From Emcibacteraceae bacterium (GTDB taxonomy: Bacteria; Pseudomonadota; Alphaproteobacteria; Sphingomonadales; Emcibacteraceae): a stretch of 13,069 nt of DNA. Numbering within the stretch: position 1 is the first letter of the stretch; the number at the start of each line of letters is the position of its first letter. The notes beneath the pieces were generated by a model. It was not told the origin of the DNA, made no database searches, and saw nothing but the letters and a program-made list of their open reading frames with translations. Both the position numbers and the translations under genes were made by a program. The stretch is taken from NCBI GenBank assembly GCA_016763335.1, contig JAESUD010000287.1, positions 1 through 13,069 on the forward strand, given 5' to 3'. Below are positions 1 through 6,997 of the stretch, in pieces.

Positions 1-1
1 A

Positions 2-418
2 AAAACATTAAAAATACGCATTGATAAGCAAAATGAGAATGCGCTTGCGCTTGCAGAGTTCCTAAATAGCCACAACAAAATTGAACAAGTTTTTTATCCG
101 GGGCTTAAATCTGACCCGTACCACGAAATGGCCAAGGAGCAAATGAGTGGTTTTGGTGGCATGTTGAGCTTCTCACTTAAAGGGGGCTTTGATAAAGTTC
201 GGAACTTCTTGCCGCAAATACGTTTTGCTCACCGCGCCGCGCATCTTGGCGGGGTTGAAACCATTGTCGGCCCACCGCGCACCACAAGCCATGTTGAATT
301 AACCGAGGCACAGCGCGCGGAGCTTGGTATTCCCGAAAGCCTGATCCGCTGTTCTGTTGGCATTGAGGATATAGAAGATATTATTGCTGATTTTAATCAA
401 GCGCTTGAAAGTATTTAA
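2..418 (+). CDS. Cystathionine gamma-synthase/lyase-family PLP enzyme, C-terminal part
   Basis: This is the 3' end of a Cys/Met-metabolism PLP-dependent enzyme (cystathionine gamma-synthase, gamma-lyase, beta-lyase and methionine gamma-lyase fold). The frame is open from base 2, so the start lies outside the window and about 138 residues are visible. The opening stretch resembles the family's helix after the PLP domain (KTLKIR, then NALALAEFL) and is followed by VFYPGL. Further on come GGMLSF, a LGGVET block, TTSH in place of the more usual MTH, and the C-terminal RCSVGIEDIEDII stretch, whose arginine binds the substrate carboxylate in this family. The fold assignment is safe. Which reaction it performs cannot be decided without the N-terminal half and the PLP lysine. 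The ABC importer's first gene begins 11 bp after its stop, so the two are probably co-transcribed. That is not the usual companion of a glycerol importer, which is normally glpD or glpK. Confidence 0.85.
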   Translation, partial: KTLKIRIDKQNENALALAEFLNSHNKIEQVFYPGLKSDPYHEMAKEQMSGFGGMLSFSLKGGFDKVRNFLPQIRFAHRAAHLGGVETIVGPPRTTSHVELTEAQRAELGIPESLIRCSVGIEDIEDIIADFNQALESI

Positions 419-422
419 GGGA
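417..422 (+). promoter_or_regulatory. Ribosome binding site for the TTG start of ATPase 1
   Basis: AAGGGA lies 7 bases before TTG at 430 and overlaps the stop codon of the upstream PLP-enzyme gene. No ATG start is available in this frame near the conserved N-terminus, so this site supports TTG initiation and translational coupling. Confidence 0.55.
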
Positions 423-429
423 AAATTTA

Positions 430-1528
430 TTGTCATTGAAACTTGAAAATATAACGCTGGACATTAATGGCCAGCCACATATTTATCAAACAAATCTAGA
501 ATTAGAAAAAGCGACAATGAATGTTTTGCTCGGGGCTACTGGTGCTGGTAAAACAACCCTGATGCGCCTAATGGCCGGACTGGATAAACCAAGTTCGGGA
601 CGGGTTTTATGGAACGGTGAAGATGTCACAGGCAAGCGGGTTCAGGACCGCGACATTGCCATGGTTTATCAACAGTTTATTAATTACCCCAGCATGAGTG
701 TTTATGAAAATATCGCCTCACCGCTGCGGATTATGAATAAACCCGCGGATGAAATTGACAAAGCTGTCCGGCACAGCGCCGAGATGATGAAAATATCTAA
801 TTTGTTGGATAGCCGCCCCCTTGAATTATCAGGCGGGCAACAACAAAGATGCGCCCTTGCCCGCGCCCTTGTTAAAGGGGCAGGCTTGGTACTGCTCGAC
901 GAACCACTGGCAAACCTTGATTATAAATTACGCGAAGAACTTAGAGCCGAAATACCGAAAATGTTTGAAAAATCTGGTGCTATTTTTGTATATGCTACTA
1001 CTGACCCGGAAGAGGCATTACTGCTCGGCGGTAACACGGCGACATTATTTTGAAGGACGCATAAGCCAATTTGAAAAAACTTCAACCGTATATCATCATC
1101 CGAGAGACGCGACCACGGCACGGGTATTTTCAAATCCGCCAATGAATTTTCTAAAACTGAATAAAAAAGCCGATAAAATTACCTTCGGCGACGGTACATC
1201 TATTTCTGCCACAGATAATTTTCGCAGCTTAGATGATGGTGATTATATTGCCGGGTTTAGACCCAATCATCTAGAGCTAAGCAAGCATAGCGACGCAGCT
1301 ATTCATTTTTCAGCACATCTCAATGTTACCGAAATTACAGGATCAGAAACATACCTGCATTTAGAACATGACAATGAGCGCTGGGTCGGCCTTGTGCACG
1401 GCATTCATGATTTAGCATTAGATAAGGATATATCGGTTTATCTTGACCCATCCCATATTTATACATTTGCGCAAGATGGTGATTTAATTCTTTCTGCCGC
1501 CTATGCGAAAGGGGCAATGAATGGCTAA
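430..1528 (+). pseudogene. glpS: Sugar/glycerol-type ABC importer ATPase 1 (GlpS-like), frameshifted
   Basis: This encodes an ATP-binding subunit of an ABC importer of the MalK/UgpC/GlpS type, which would sit on the cytoplasmic side of the two permeases. The first frame (TTG at 430, TGA at 1051-1053) gives 207 residues. It has Walker A GATGAGKTT (35-43), the Q-loop around Q81, signature LSGGQ (133-137) and Walker B LVLLDEP (153-159). The H-loop position reads TTD instead of THD (T191), as I recall for this subfamily. After a TTTT run at 1048-1051 the homologous frame continues one base out of register (FEGRISQF, then a TOBE-like domain with GFRPNHL) to the stop at 1526-1528. Removing one T would restore a protein of about 365 residues, the normal length. 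As read, the product lacks its regulatory C-terminal domain. The restored 3' end overlaps the next gene by 8 bp. A sequencing error in a short T run is the main alternative to a real mutation. Confidence 0.8.
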
Positions 1529-2579
1529 AATAACTCTTTCTAATTTGGCGCACCGCTATGCCCCCGGCGATAATTACGCCTTAAAACCCATGAACCATGT
1601 TTGGGATGATGGCACCGCATATGCGCTTCTTGGCCCCTCCGGTTGCGGGAAAACCACACTTCTTAATATTATTTCAGGGCTGTTAACACCGTCGGATGGA
1701 AGTGTATTATTTAACGGTGACGATGTAACAAAAAAAGACACCGCGAGCAGGAATATAGCACAGGTTTTTCAGTTCCCTGTGGTTTATGACACCATGACGG
1801 TTAGGGATAATCTTGCGTTTCCGCTAAAAAATAGAAAACTAGATACGGATTATATTAAAAGGCGGGTTGAAGAAATAGCTGACATGACGGGGCTTACAGA
1901 TATTTTAGATAAAAAAGCCTTAAGCCTAACAGCGGATGTAAAACAAAAAATCAGTCTCGGTCGCGGTTTGGTGCGCGAGGACGTCAATGCGATTTTATTT
2001 GATGAACCGCTTACCGTTATTGACCCGCATATGAAATGGCAACTTCGCACTGAATTAAAAGCCCTGCATAAAAAGCTCGGCCATACCATGATTTATGTTA
2101 CCCACGACCAAACGGAAGCCCTTACATTTGCAGATAAAGTTGTGGTTATGCTGGAAGGCGAAGTCGTGCAAATCGGCACGCCTACTGAGCTGTTTGAAAA
2201 ACCAGGTCATACATTTGTCGGTTATTTTATCGGCTCACCGGGAATGAATATTTTACCAGTAAAAATTAAAGGTGATAAAGCCTATATCGCAAATCATGAA
2301 ATTGCTCTTGCGCAAGGCTATAAAGATATGACGGGAAAGATTGAGATTGGCATACGTCCGGAATTTATCACGCTTTCAAATAACCCGTCGGACCTGCCCA
2401 TTACCATTAAGCGAATTGAAGATGTTGGACATTATAAAATTATCAGAGCCGCCCATAAAGACATTGATATAAATATAATCGCCAATGAAGCTTTTGAGTT
2501 TTCCGAAGATTTAAAATATGCCCGTTTCGATAAGAGTCGCACCAATATTTATGCAGATGACTGGCTGGTGGAACCATGA
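1521..2579 (+). CDS. glpT: Sugar/glycerol-type ABC importer ATPase 2 (GlpT-like)
   Basis: This is the second ATP-binding subunit of the importer, 352 residues and intact. Walker A is GPSGCGKTT (38-46), the Q-loop is around Q84, Walker B is ILFDEP (158-163) and the switch histidine is H195 in THDQ. The stretch from about 215 to the end is a TOBE-like regulatory domain with GIRPEF. The signature motif is not LSGGQ but LTADV (136-140), followed by KQKISLGRGLV. I recognise that replacement as typical of the GlpT branch rather than a mutation here. It makes this subunit the natural partner of ATPase 1, which keeps LSGGQ but lacks the H-loop histidine. The ATG at 1521 follows a GGGG-containing Shine-Dalgarno and lies inside the restored end of ATPase 1. 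The stop overlaps the next start as ATGA. The substrate is inferred from family only: GlpSTPQV of Rhizobium leguminosarum takes up glycerol. Confidence 0.85.
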   Translation: MAKITLSNLAHRYAPGDNYALKPMNHVWDDGTAYALLGPSGCGKTTLLNIISGLLTPSDGSVLFNGDDVTKKDTASRNIAQVFQFPVVYDTMTVRDNLAFPLKNRKLDTDYIKRRVEEIADMTGLTDILDKKALSLTADVKQKISLGRGLVREDVNAILFDEPLTVIDPHMKWQLRTELKALHKKLGHTMIYVTHDQTEALTFADKVVVMLEGEVVQIGTPTELFEKPGHTFVGYFIGSPGMNILPVKIKGDKAYIANHEIALAQGYKDMTGKIEIGIRPEFITLSNNPSDLPITIKRIEDVGHYKIIRAAHKDIDINIIANEAFEFSEDLKYARFDKSRTNIYADDWLVEP

Positions 2580-3451
2580 ATAAAACCCACAATCAAAAAG
2601 CATGGTTTATGGTGCTGCCGGTCGTATTGCTGGTAGCGTTTTCTGCGGTAATTCCGCTTATGACGGTCGTTAATTATTCGGTGCAGGATACGTTTGGTAA
2701 TAATGAATTTTTCTGGGTAGGTCTTGAATGGTTTGAAGAAATACTGGCTTCGAACCGAATGCACGATGCCCTCGGGCGGCAAGTAATTTTTACCACCACC
2801 ATATTGTTGATTGAGATTCCTCTTGGTATTTTTGTCGCCCTTCATATGCCCAAAAAAAGCGGATTTTGGTCCTCAATATGTCTGGTTCTTGTGGCGCTTC
2901 CGCTGCTTATTCCTTGGAATGTGGTGGGAACGATCTGGCAAATTTTTGGCCGCATTGATATTGGCCTTCTTGGCTATACCTTAGATCAAATGGGAATTGA
3001 TTATAATTATACTCAGGATAGTTTTGCCGCATGGGTCACCATTATCATTATGGATGTCTGGCACTGGACTTCGCTGGTGGTACTGCTTAGCTATGCCGGT
3101 CTTAAATCAATTCCGGATGCCTATTATCAAGCAGCAAAAATCGATCAGGCCAGCCGCCTGAGTGTGTTTCGTTATATCGAACTTCCGAAAATGAAAGGCG
3201 TGCTTCTGATCGCAATATTGCTGCGGTTCATGGATAGTTTCATGATTTATACCGAACCTTTTGTTGTCACCGGCGGCGGACCGGGAAGTGCCACAACATT
3301 TCTATCTATTGATTTGGTAAAAATGGCCATTGGTCAATTTGACTTGGGTCCGGCAGCGGCATTCTCATTAATTTATTTTCTGGTTATCCTGCTTATATCA
3401 TGGGTATTTTATACGGTAATGGTTCATTCTGATAAGGAGGCAGGGTTATGA
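2576..3451 (+). CDS. glpP: ABC importer permease 1 (GlpP-like)
   Basis: This is an inner-membrane permease of the MalF/UgpA class, 291 residues and intact. About six hydrophobic segments are visible, near residues 9-31, 70-90, 99-121, 150-172, 208-225 and 260-282. The cytoplasmic EAA loop, which docks the ATPases, lies at about 184-204 (YQAAKID, then the IELPK end). The GGGPG stretch near 233-237 is typical of the last extracytoplasmic loop of this class. The start overlaps the stop of ATPase 2 as ATGA, and its own stop overlaps the next start in the same way, so translation is coupled. It would pair with the glpQ-like permease, whose gene is broken here. Confidence 0.88.
   Translation: MNKTHNQKAWFMVLPVVLLVAFSAVIPLMTVVNYSVQDTFGNNEFFWVGLEWFEEILASNRMHDALGRQVIFTTTILLIEIPLGIFVALHMPKKSGFWSSICLVLVALPLLIPWNVVGTIWQIFGRIDIGLLGYTLDQMGIDYNYTQDSFAAWVTIIIMDVWHWTSLVVLLSYAGLKSIPDAYYQAAKIDQASRLSVFRYIELPKMKGVLLIAILLRFMDSFMIYTEPFVVTGGGPGSATTFLSIDLVKMAIGQFDLGPAAAFSLIYFLVILLISWVFYTVMVHSDKEAGL
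3434..3440 (+). promoter_or_regulatory. Strong ribosome binding site for the glpQ-like gene
   Basis: AAGGAGG lies 7 bases before the ATG at 3448, inside the 3' end of the preceding permease gene. It is the strongest Shine-Dalgarno in the window, and it serves a gene that is now broken. Confidence 0.75.
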
Positions 3452-4249
3452 AGATTAACAAATCTGCCTTTATAATGACACTCTATATCATATTTTTAAT
3501 GTTGCCGATTTATTGGCTGATCAATATGAGCCTTAAAACCAATCAGGAAATTTTAACAACATTTTCGCTGTGGCCCAATGATCTTACATTTGATAATTAC
3601 ATGGTGATTTTTACCGATCCAAGTTGGTATAATGGTTATCTGAATTCCATTACCTATGTTGTGATGAACATGGTTATATCGCTTAGTGTTGCCCTTCCCG
3701 CCGCTTATGCCTTTAGCCGTTATACTTTCATGGGCGACTAGCATTTATTTTTCTGGCTGCTCACCAACAGGATGGCGCCGCCGGCGGTGTTTGCTCTGCC
3801 GTTTTTTCAGCTTTATTCCAGTGTCGGGCTTTTTGATACACACATTGCGGTTGCCCTTGCCCATACATTATTCAATGTGCCGCTTGCTGTATGGATACTC
3901 GAAGGATTTATGCGCAGTGTACCAGGAAATTGATGAAACGGCCTATATAGATGGCTACGGGTTTTTTAAATTTTTCTATAAAATATTTATGCCTTTAATT
4001 GCATCAGGCATCGGTGTGGCGGCATTTTTCTGTTTTATGTTCTCGTGGGTCGAATTGCTGCTTAGCCGTACGCTGACCTCCGTTGATGCCAAATCAATCG
4101 CCGCGACCATGACAAGGACGGTATCGGCGTCTGGCCTTGATTGGGGCGTGCTCGCCGCAGCGGGTGTACTCACGATCATTCCCGGGGCGCTGGTTATTTA
4201 CTTTGTCCGTAATCACATTGCTAAAGGCTTTGCCTTGGGCCGGGTATAG
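3448..4249 (+). pseudogene. glpQ: ABC importer permease 2 (GlpQ-like), nonsense plus frameshift
   Basis: This encodes an inner-membrane permease of the MalG/UgpE class. The first frame runs from ATG at 3448 to an in-frame TAG at 3739-3741, directly after FMGD. Homologs usually have a lysine there as I recall, so a single A-to-T change from AAG would explain it. The same frame then continues with strongly family-like sequence (HLFFWLLTNRMAPPAVFALP and on to FNVPLAVWILEGFM) as far as about 3924. There it shifts: SVP is followed in the +2 register by EIDETAYIDGY, the EAA loop. The rest, with MFSWVELLL and ending AKGFALGRV, is intact to 4249. Restoring two bases before GAA at 3926 would give about 267 residues, the normal length. 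The encoded fragment of 97 residues has only the first membrane segments and no EAA loop. Two independent lesions in one gene make sequencing error less likely than in ATPase 1. Confidence 0.85.
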
Positions 4250-4262
4250 GGAGAAGAGAATA

Positions 4263-4541
4263 ATGGATTTATCATGGATGGGGTGGACAGTGCCGACGGC
4301 GATATTCTTTATATCAATTGCTACTGCACTTGTTATTATGATTATATGGTCCATTAAAACACCGCAGGCACCACGGGTCGGAATATTACGGTTTGAAACC
4401 ACGCCCGGTGATCGGTTATTTATCAGTCTGCTTGGCTCTGCTTTTATATGTCTAGGCTGGCTCGCTTTATTTGGTGCGCCACTATGGTGGGCATTATTGG
4501 TTTGTTTTTTATACGCATTATCAGTTTTTAGATGGGTTTAA
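4263..4541 (+). CDS. DUF2160 small membrane protein of the GlpSTPQV-type importer
   Basis: A 92-residue membrane protein starting at the ATG at 4263, preceded by GGGAG at 4249-4253. The longer upstream frame overlaps the permease gene and is not needed. Hydrophobic segments lie at about 11-30, 52-70 and 73-89. MDLSWMGWT at the start, the TTPGDRLFI stretch (46-54), LLGSAFI and the FRW ending match the DUF2160 family, which sits between glpQ and glpV in alphaproteobacterial importer operons. Its role is unknown. The constant position suggests an accessory part of the transporter. It is intact even though the permease just upstream is broken. Confidence 0.8.
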   Translation: MDLSWMGWTVPTAIFFISIATALVIMIIWSIKTPQAPRVGILRFETTPGDRLFISLLGSAFICLGWLALFGAPLWWALLVCFLYALSVFRWV

Positions 4542-4546
4542 TTTTT

Positions 4547-4550
4547 GGAG
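4547..4550 (+). promoter_or_regulatory. Ribosome binding site that fixes the start of the binding protein
   Basis: GGAG lies 6 bases before the ATG at 4557. A TTG at 4545 in the same frame would extend the protein by four residues, but it overlaps this site, so ATG at 4557 is preferred. That choice also puts the signal peptide at the very N-terminus. Confidence 0.7.
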
Positions 4551-4556
4551 AATAAA

Positions 4557-6248
4557 ATGAAATATGGTTTTACAGTTATTGCAGTGATGATGGGTTTAAA
4601 CGCAAGCGCCATTGCCGACGATGCAACAACCAACAAATGGATCGAAGAATTTCAACCATCAAGCCTTTCAAAGGTCGAACAAACCGCAGAAATAAACTGG
4701 TTTATTAAGGCGGCAGAGCCCTTCAAAGGTATGGAAATCAAAGTTGTTTCAGAAACCATTGCCACCCACGAATATGAAAGCAAAACTTTAGCGAAGGCCT
4801 TCACCGAACTTACCGGTATTAAAGTCATCCATGATTTAATCGGCGAAGGGGATGTGGTGGAAAAACTGCAAACCCAAATGCAGTCGGGCGAAAATATTTA
4901 TGATGCCTATATCAATGATAGTGACCTCATCGGTACTCACTGGCGTTATCAGCAAGCAAGAAACCTGACCGACTGGATGTCAGGAATTGGTAAAGACGTG
5001 ACAAACCCGGGACTTGATCTTGATGATTTTATCGGTACATCATTTACCACGGGGCCTGACGGAAAACTATATCAGCTCCCCGATCAGCAATTCGCCAATT
5101 TATACTGGTTTAGATATGACTGGTTCACAGACGAAAAAAATATGGCCGACTTTAAAGCCAGATATGGCTATGACCTCGGCGTTCCTGTTAACTGGTCCGC
5201 GTACGAGGATATCGCAGAGTTTTTTACTGGTCGGGAAATTGACGGCAAAAAAGTATACGGGCATATGGATTACGGTAAAAAGGACCCATCATTAGGCTGG
5301 CGTTTTACCGATGCGTGGATGTCTATGGCTGGAATGGGTGATAAAGGGGAACCAAACGGCCTTCCGGTTGATGAATGGGGAATTCGCGTTAACGAAAACT
5401 CGCAACCCGTAGGATCATGCATGGCGCGCGGCGGCGCGACCAACAGCCCGGCGGCGGTCTATGCACTGGAAAAATATGTTGAGTGGCTAACAAAATATGC
5501 GCCACCAACTGCGGCGGGGATGGTATTTTCCGAGGCAGGCCCGGTTCCGGCCCAAGGAAACATCGCTCAACAAATTTTTTGGTACACAACATTTACCCCC
5601 GACATGGTTAAGGAAAACACTCCCGTTGTTAATGATGATGGGACCCCGAAATGGCGCATGGCGCCATCACCGCATGGTGCCTATTGGTCGGAAGGTACCA
5701 AAATCGGCTATCAGGACGCTGGTTCATGGACCTTGATGAAATCAACTCCGGATAATCGCGCCAAGGCGGCATGGCTTTACGCACAGTTTGTTACATCAAA
5801 AACCGTTGATGTTAAAAAATCCCATGTTGGTCTTACTTTCATTCGCGAAAGCTCCGTACAGCATGCGTCATTCACAGAACGTGCGCCAAAACTTGGTGGA
5901 CTTGTTGAATTTTACCGCTCGCCAGCCCGTGTTCGCTGGTCGCCAACCGGGACAAACATTCCCGATTATCCTAGGCTAGCTCAATTATGGTGGCAGAATA
6001 TCGGTGATGCTTCATCGGGCGAAAAATCAGCACAGGAAGCCCTCGATGCATTATGTTATGCACAGGAAAGACTGATGAGACGTTTGGAACGCACCGGTGT
6101 TCAGGGCGAATTTGGCCCCAAACTTAATGATGAACAAGGGGCGGATTATTGGATCGCACAACCCGGCGCACCAAAGGCAAAAATCGCTAACGAAAAACCA
6201 ACGCCGATTACCATAAGTTATGATGAGCTGATTAAGTCCTGGCAGTAA
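4557..6248 (+). CDS. glpV: Periplasmic solute-binding protein of ABC importer (GlpV-like)
   Basis: An extracellular solute-binding protein of about 563 residues. Its size and the stretches WIEEFQPS, TGIKVIHDLIGEGDVVEKLQ and GAYWSEGTKIGYQDAGSW fit the large GlpV-like proteins that accompany the two-ATPase importer. Residues 1-20 form a signal peptide: MKYGF, a hydrophobic core, and AIA before DDATT as the probable signal peptidase I site. The mature protein should be soluble in the periplasm and deliver ligand to the glpP/glpQ permease pair. The frame is intact throughout. The ligand cannot be read from the sequence: glycerol is the characterised ligand in Rhizobium leguminosarum, and the linked PLP enzyme raises doubt here. 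Its 3' end overlaps the end of the oppositely directed dehydroquinase gene by 31 bp. With both glpS and glpQ damaged, this protein may bind ligand without being able to pass it on. Confidence 0.85.
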   Translation: MKYGFTVIAVMMGLNASAIADDATTNKWIEEFQPSSLSKVEQTAEINWFIKAAEPFKGMEIKVVSETIATHEYESKTLAKAFTELTGIKVIHDLIGEGDVVEKLQTQMQSGENIYDAYINDSDLIGTHWRYQQARNLTDWMSGIGKDVTNPGLDLDDFIGTSFTTGPDGKLYQLPDQQFANLYWFRYDWFTDEKNMADFKARYGYDLGVPVNWSAYEDIAEFFTGREIDGKKVYGHMDYGKKDPSLGWRFTDAWMSMAGMGDKGEPNGLPVDEWGIRVNENSQPVGSCMARGGATNSPAAVYALEKYVEWLTKYAPPTAAGMVFSEAGPVPAQGNIAQQIFWYTTFTPDMVKENTPVVNDDGTPKWRMAPSPHGAYWSEGTKIGYQDAGSWTLMKSTPDNRAKAAWLYAQFVTSKTVDVKKSHVGLTFIRESSVQHASFTERAPKLGGLVEFYRSPARVRWSPTGTNIPDYPRLAQLWWQNIGDASSGEKSAQEALDALCYAQERLMRRLERTGVQGEFGPKLNDEQGADYWIAQPGAPKAKIANEKPTPITISYDELIKSWQ

Positions 6249-6985
6249 AAATTCGGATAGACCACTTTCAGGATTTTGATCATATCTGAAAATGATATTT
6301 GACCGTAAGCCGCCGGTATCTTATCCGACGGTGAATATGTCACGAGTGAGCCAAGCGCCGGAAATGAAATTCTTGAATGCATTCCCAGCGGCCCCATGGC
6401 GATAATAATCAGCGGTATTTCGCGCTCGCAATGAAACAGCGCGGCAAGACGGGCGCAATCATGTTCATCCTGCACCATGCAGGCGATTTTGACGGCACTG
6501 GCGTTCGCTGACTTGGCCTGCTCGATTAACTCTAACAGATCGTTCATAGAGGGTGTTTTATCAAAGTTATGATAAGAGGCGATTAAATCGCAATTACATC
6601 CACGCAAAATTGGGCTTAACAATTTTAAGCTTTCCGGTTCTGATAATTCAACATCCACCGCATCAACAATTTCAGCGAGTGAGCGAATGAGCGAGGTTCG
6701 CTCCGCTTCCGGTTTATCCCAATTTCCACCATCAATCTTTTTTCTAATTGTAACAAGCGTCGGTACATTTGAAAATTTTGCAATTTCTTTTTTAATATGA
6801 CCTAGACCTGTATTTTTAAACAGATCAATTCTTATTTCCGCAACACCCAAGCCCTGCTTGATATGCTCATCGGCCTCACCCTTCGTAAAGTTATCATCAA
6901 CAAGCACGGCAACGACTACGCCCTGCTCGGTTTTAATCTGCTTTACACGACTAACGAAACTTTTTGAGGTTTTTTGATTTGTCAT
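6218..6985 (-). CDS. aroD: Type I 3-dehydroquinate dehydratase, divergent active-site loop
   Basis: A 255-residue TIM-barrel protein of the type I 3-dehydroquinase family, which dehydrates 3-dehydroquinate to 3-dehydroshikimate through a Schiff base. Visible motifs are EIRID (50-54), TIRKKIDGG (79-87), VDVEL (110-114), SYHNF with the catalytic histidine H139, KIACM with the Schiff-base lysine K166, SR with R205, and GQ with Q229. By comparison with the Salmonella enzyme, the glutamate of the REGG-type motif is aspartate here (D85). The serine of the SAPGQ loop is alanine (A225, AAYGQ). The loop before it is SPSDKIPA, not the usual form. The core chemistry is retained, but substrate contacts may differ. 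It is the last gene of the minus-strand block, 12 bp after the transporter, with only a weak Shine-Dalgarno. That setting suggests a catabolic (quiB-like) role rather than the aromatic biosynthesis one. A dehydratase or retro-aldol enzyme for another substrate is possible. Confidence 0.8.
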   Translation of the reverse strand: MTNQKTSKSFVSRVKQIKTEQGVVVAVLVDDNFTKGEADEHIKQGLGVAEIRIDLFKNTGLGHIKKEIAKFSNVPTLVTIRKKIDGGNWDKPEAERTSLIRSLAEIVDAVDVELSEPESLKLLSPILRGCNCDLIASYHNFDKTPSMNDLLELIEQAKSANASAVKIACMVQDEHDCARLAALFHCEREIPLIIIAMGPLGMHSRISFPALGSLVTYSPSDKIPAAYGQISFSDMIKILKVVYPNFYCQDLISSS

Positions 6986-6997
6986 AAAATTATTATC

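Noticed and set aside
821..1033. The start of the second-frame reading at 821 as an independent gene
   Set aside because: The frame before about 1040 is nonsense overlapping the ATPase core. Only its later part is homologous to the ATPase C-terminus, so it is the shifted tail of the same gene.
4137..4262. Longer upstream start for the DUF2160 protein
   Set aside because: The extra residues overlap the permease end out of frame. The ATG at 4263 has a ribosome binding site and gives the exact family N-terminus and length.
6255..6310. Short inverted repeat ATCAT/ATGAT near the convergent junction as a terminator
   Set aside because: A five-base stem with an eight-base loop and no T run is too weak, and it lies inside the dehydroquinase coding region.
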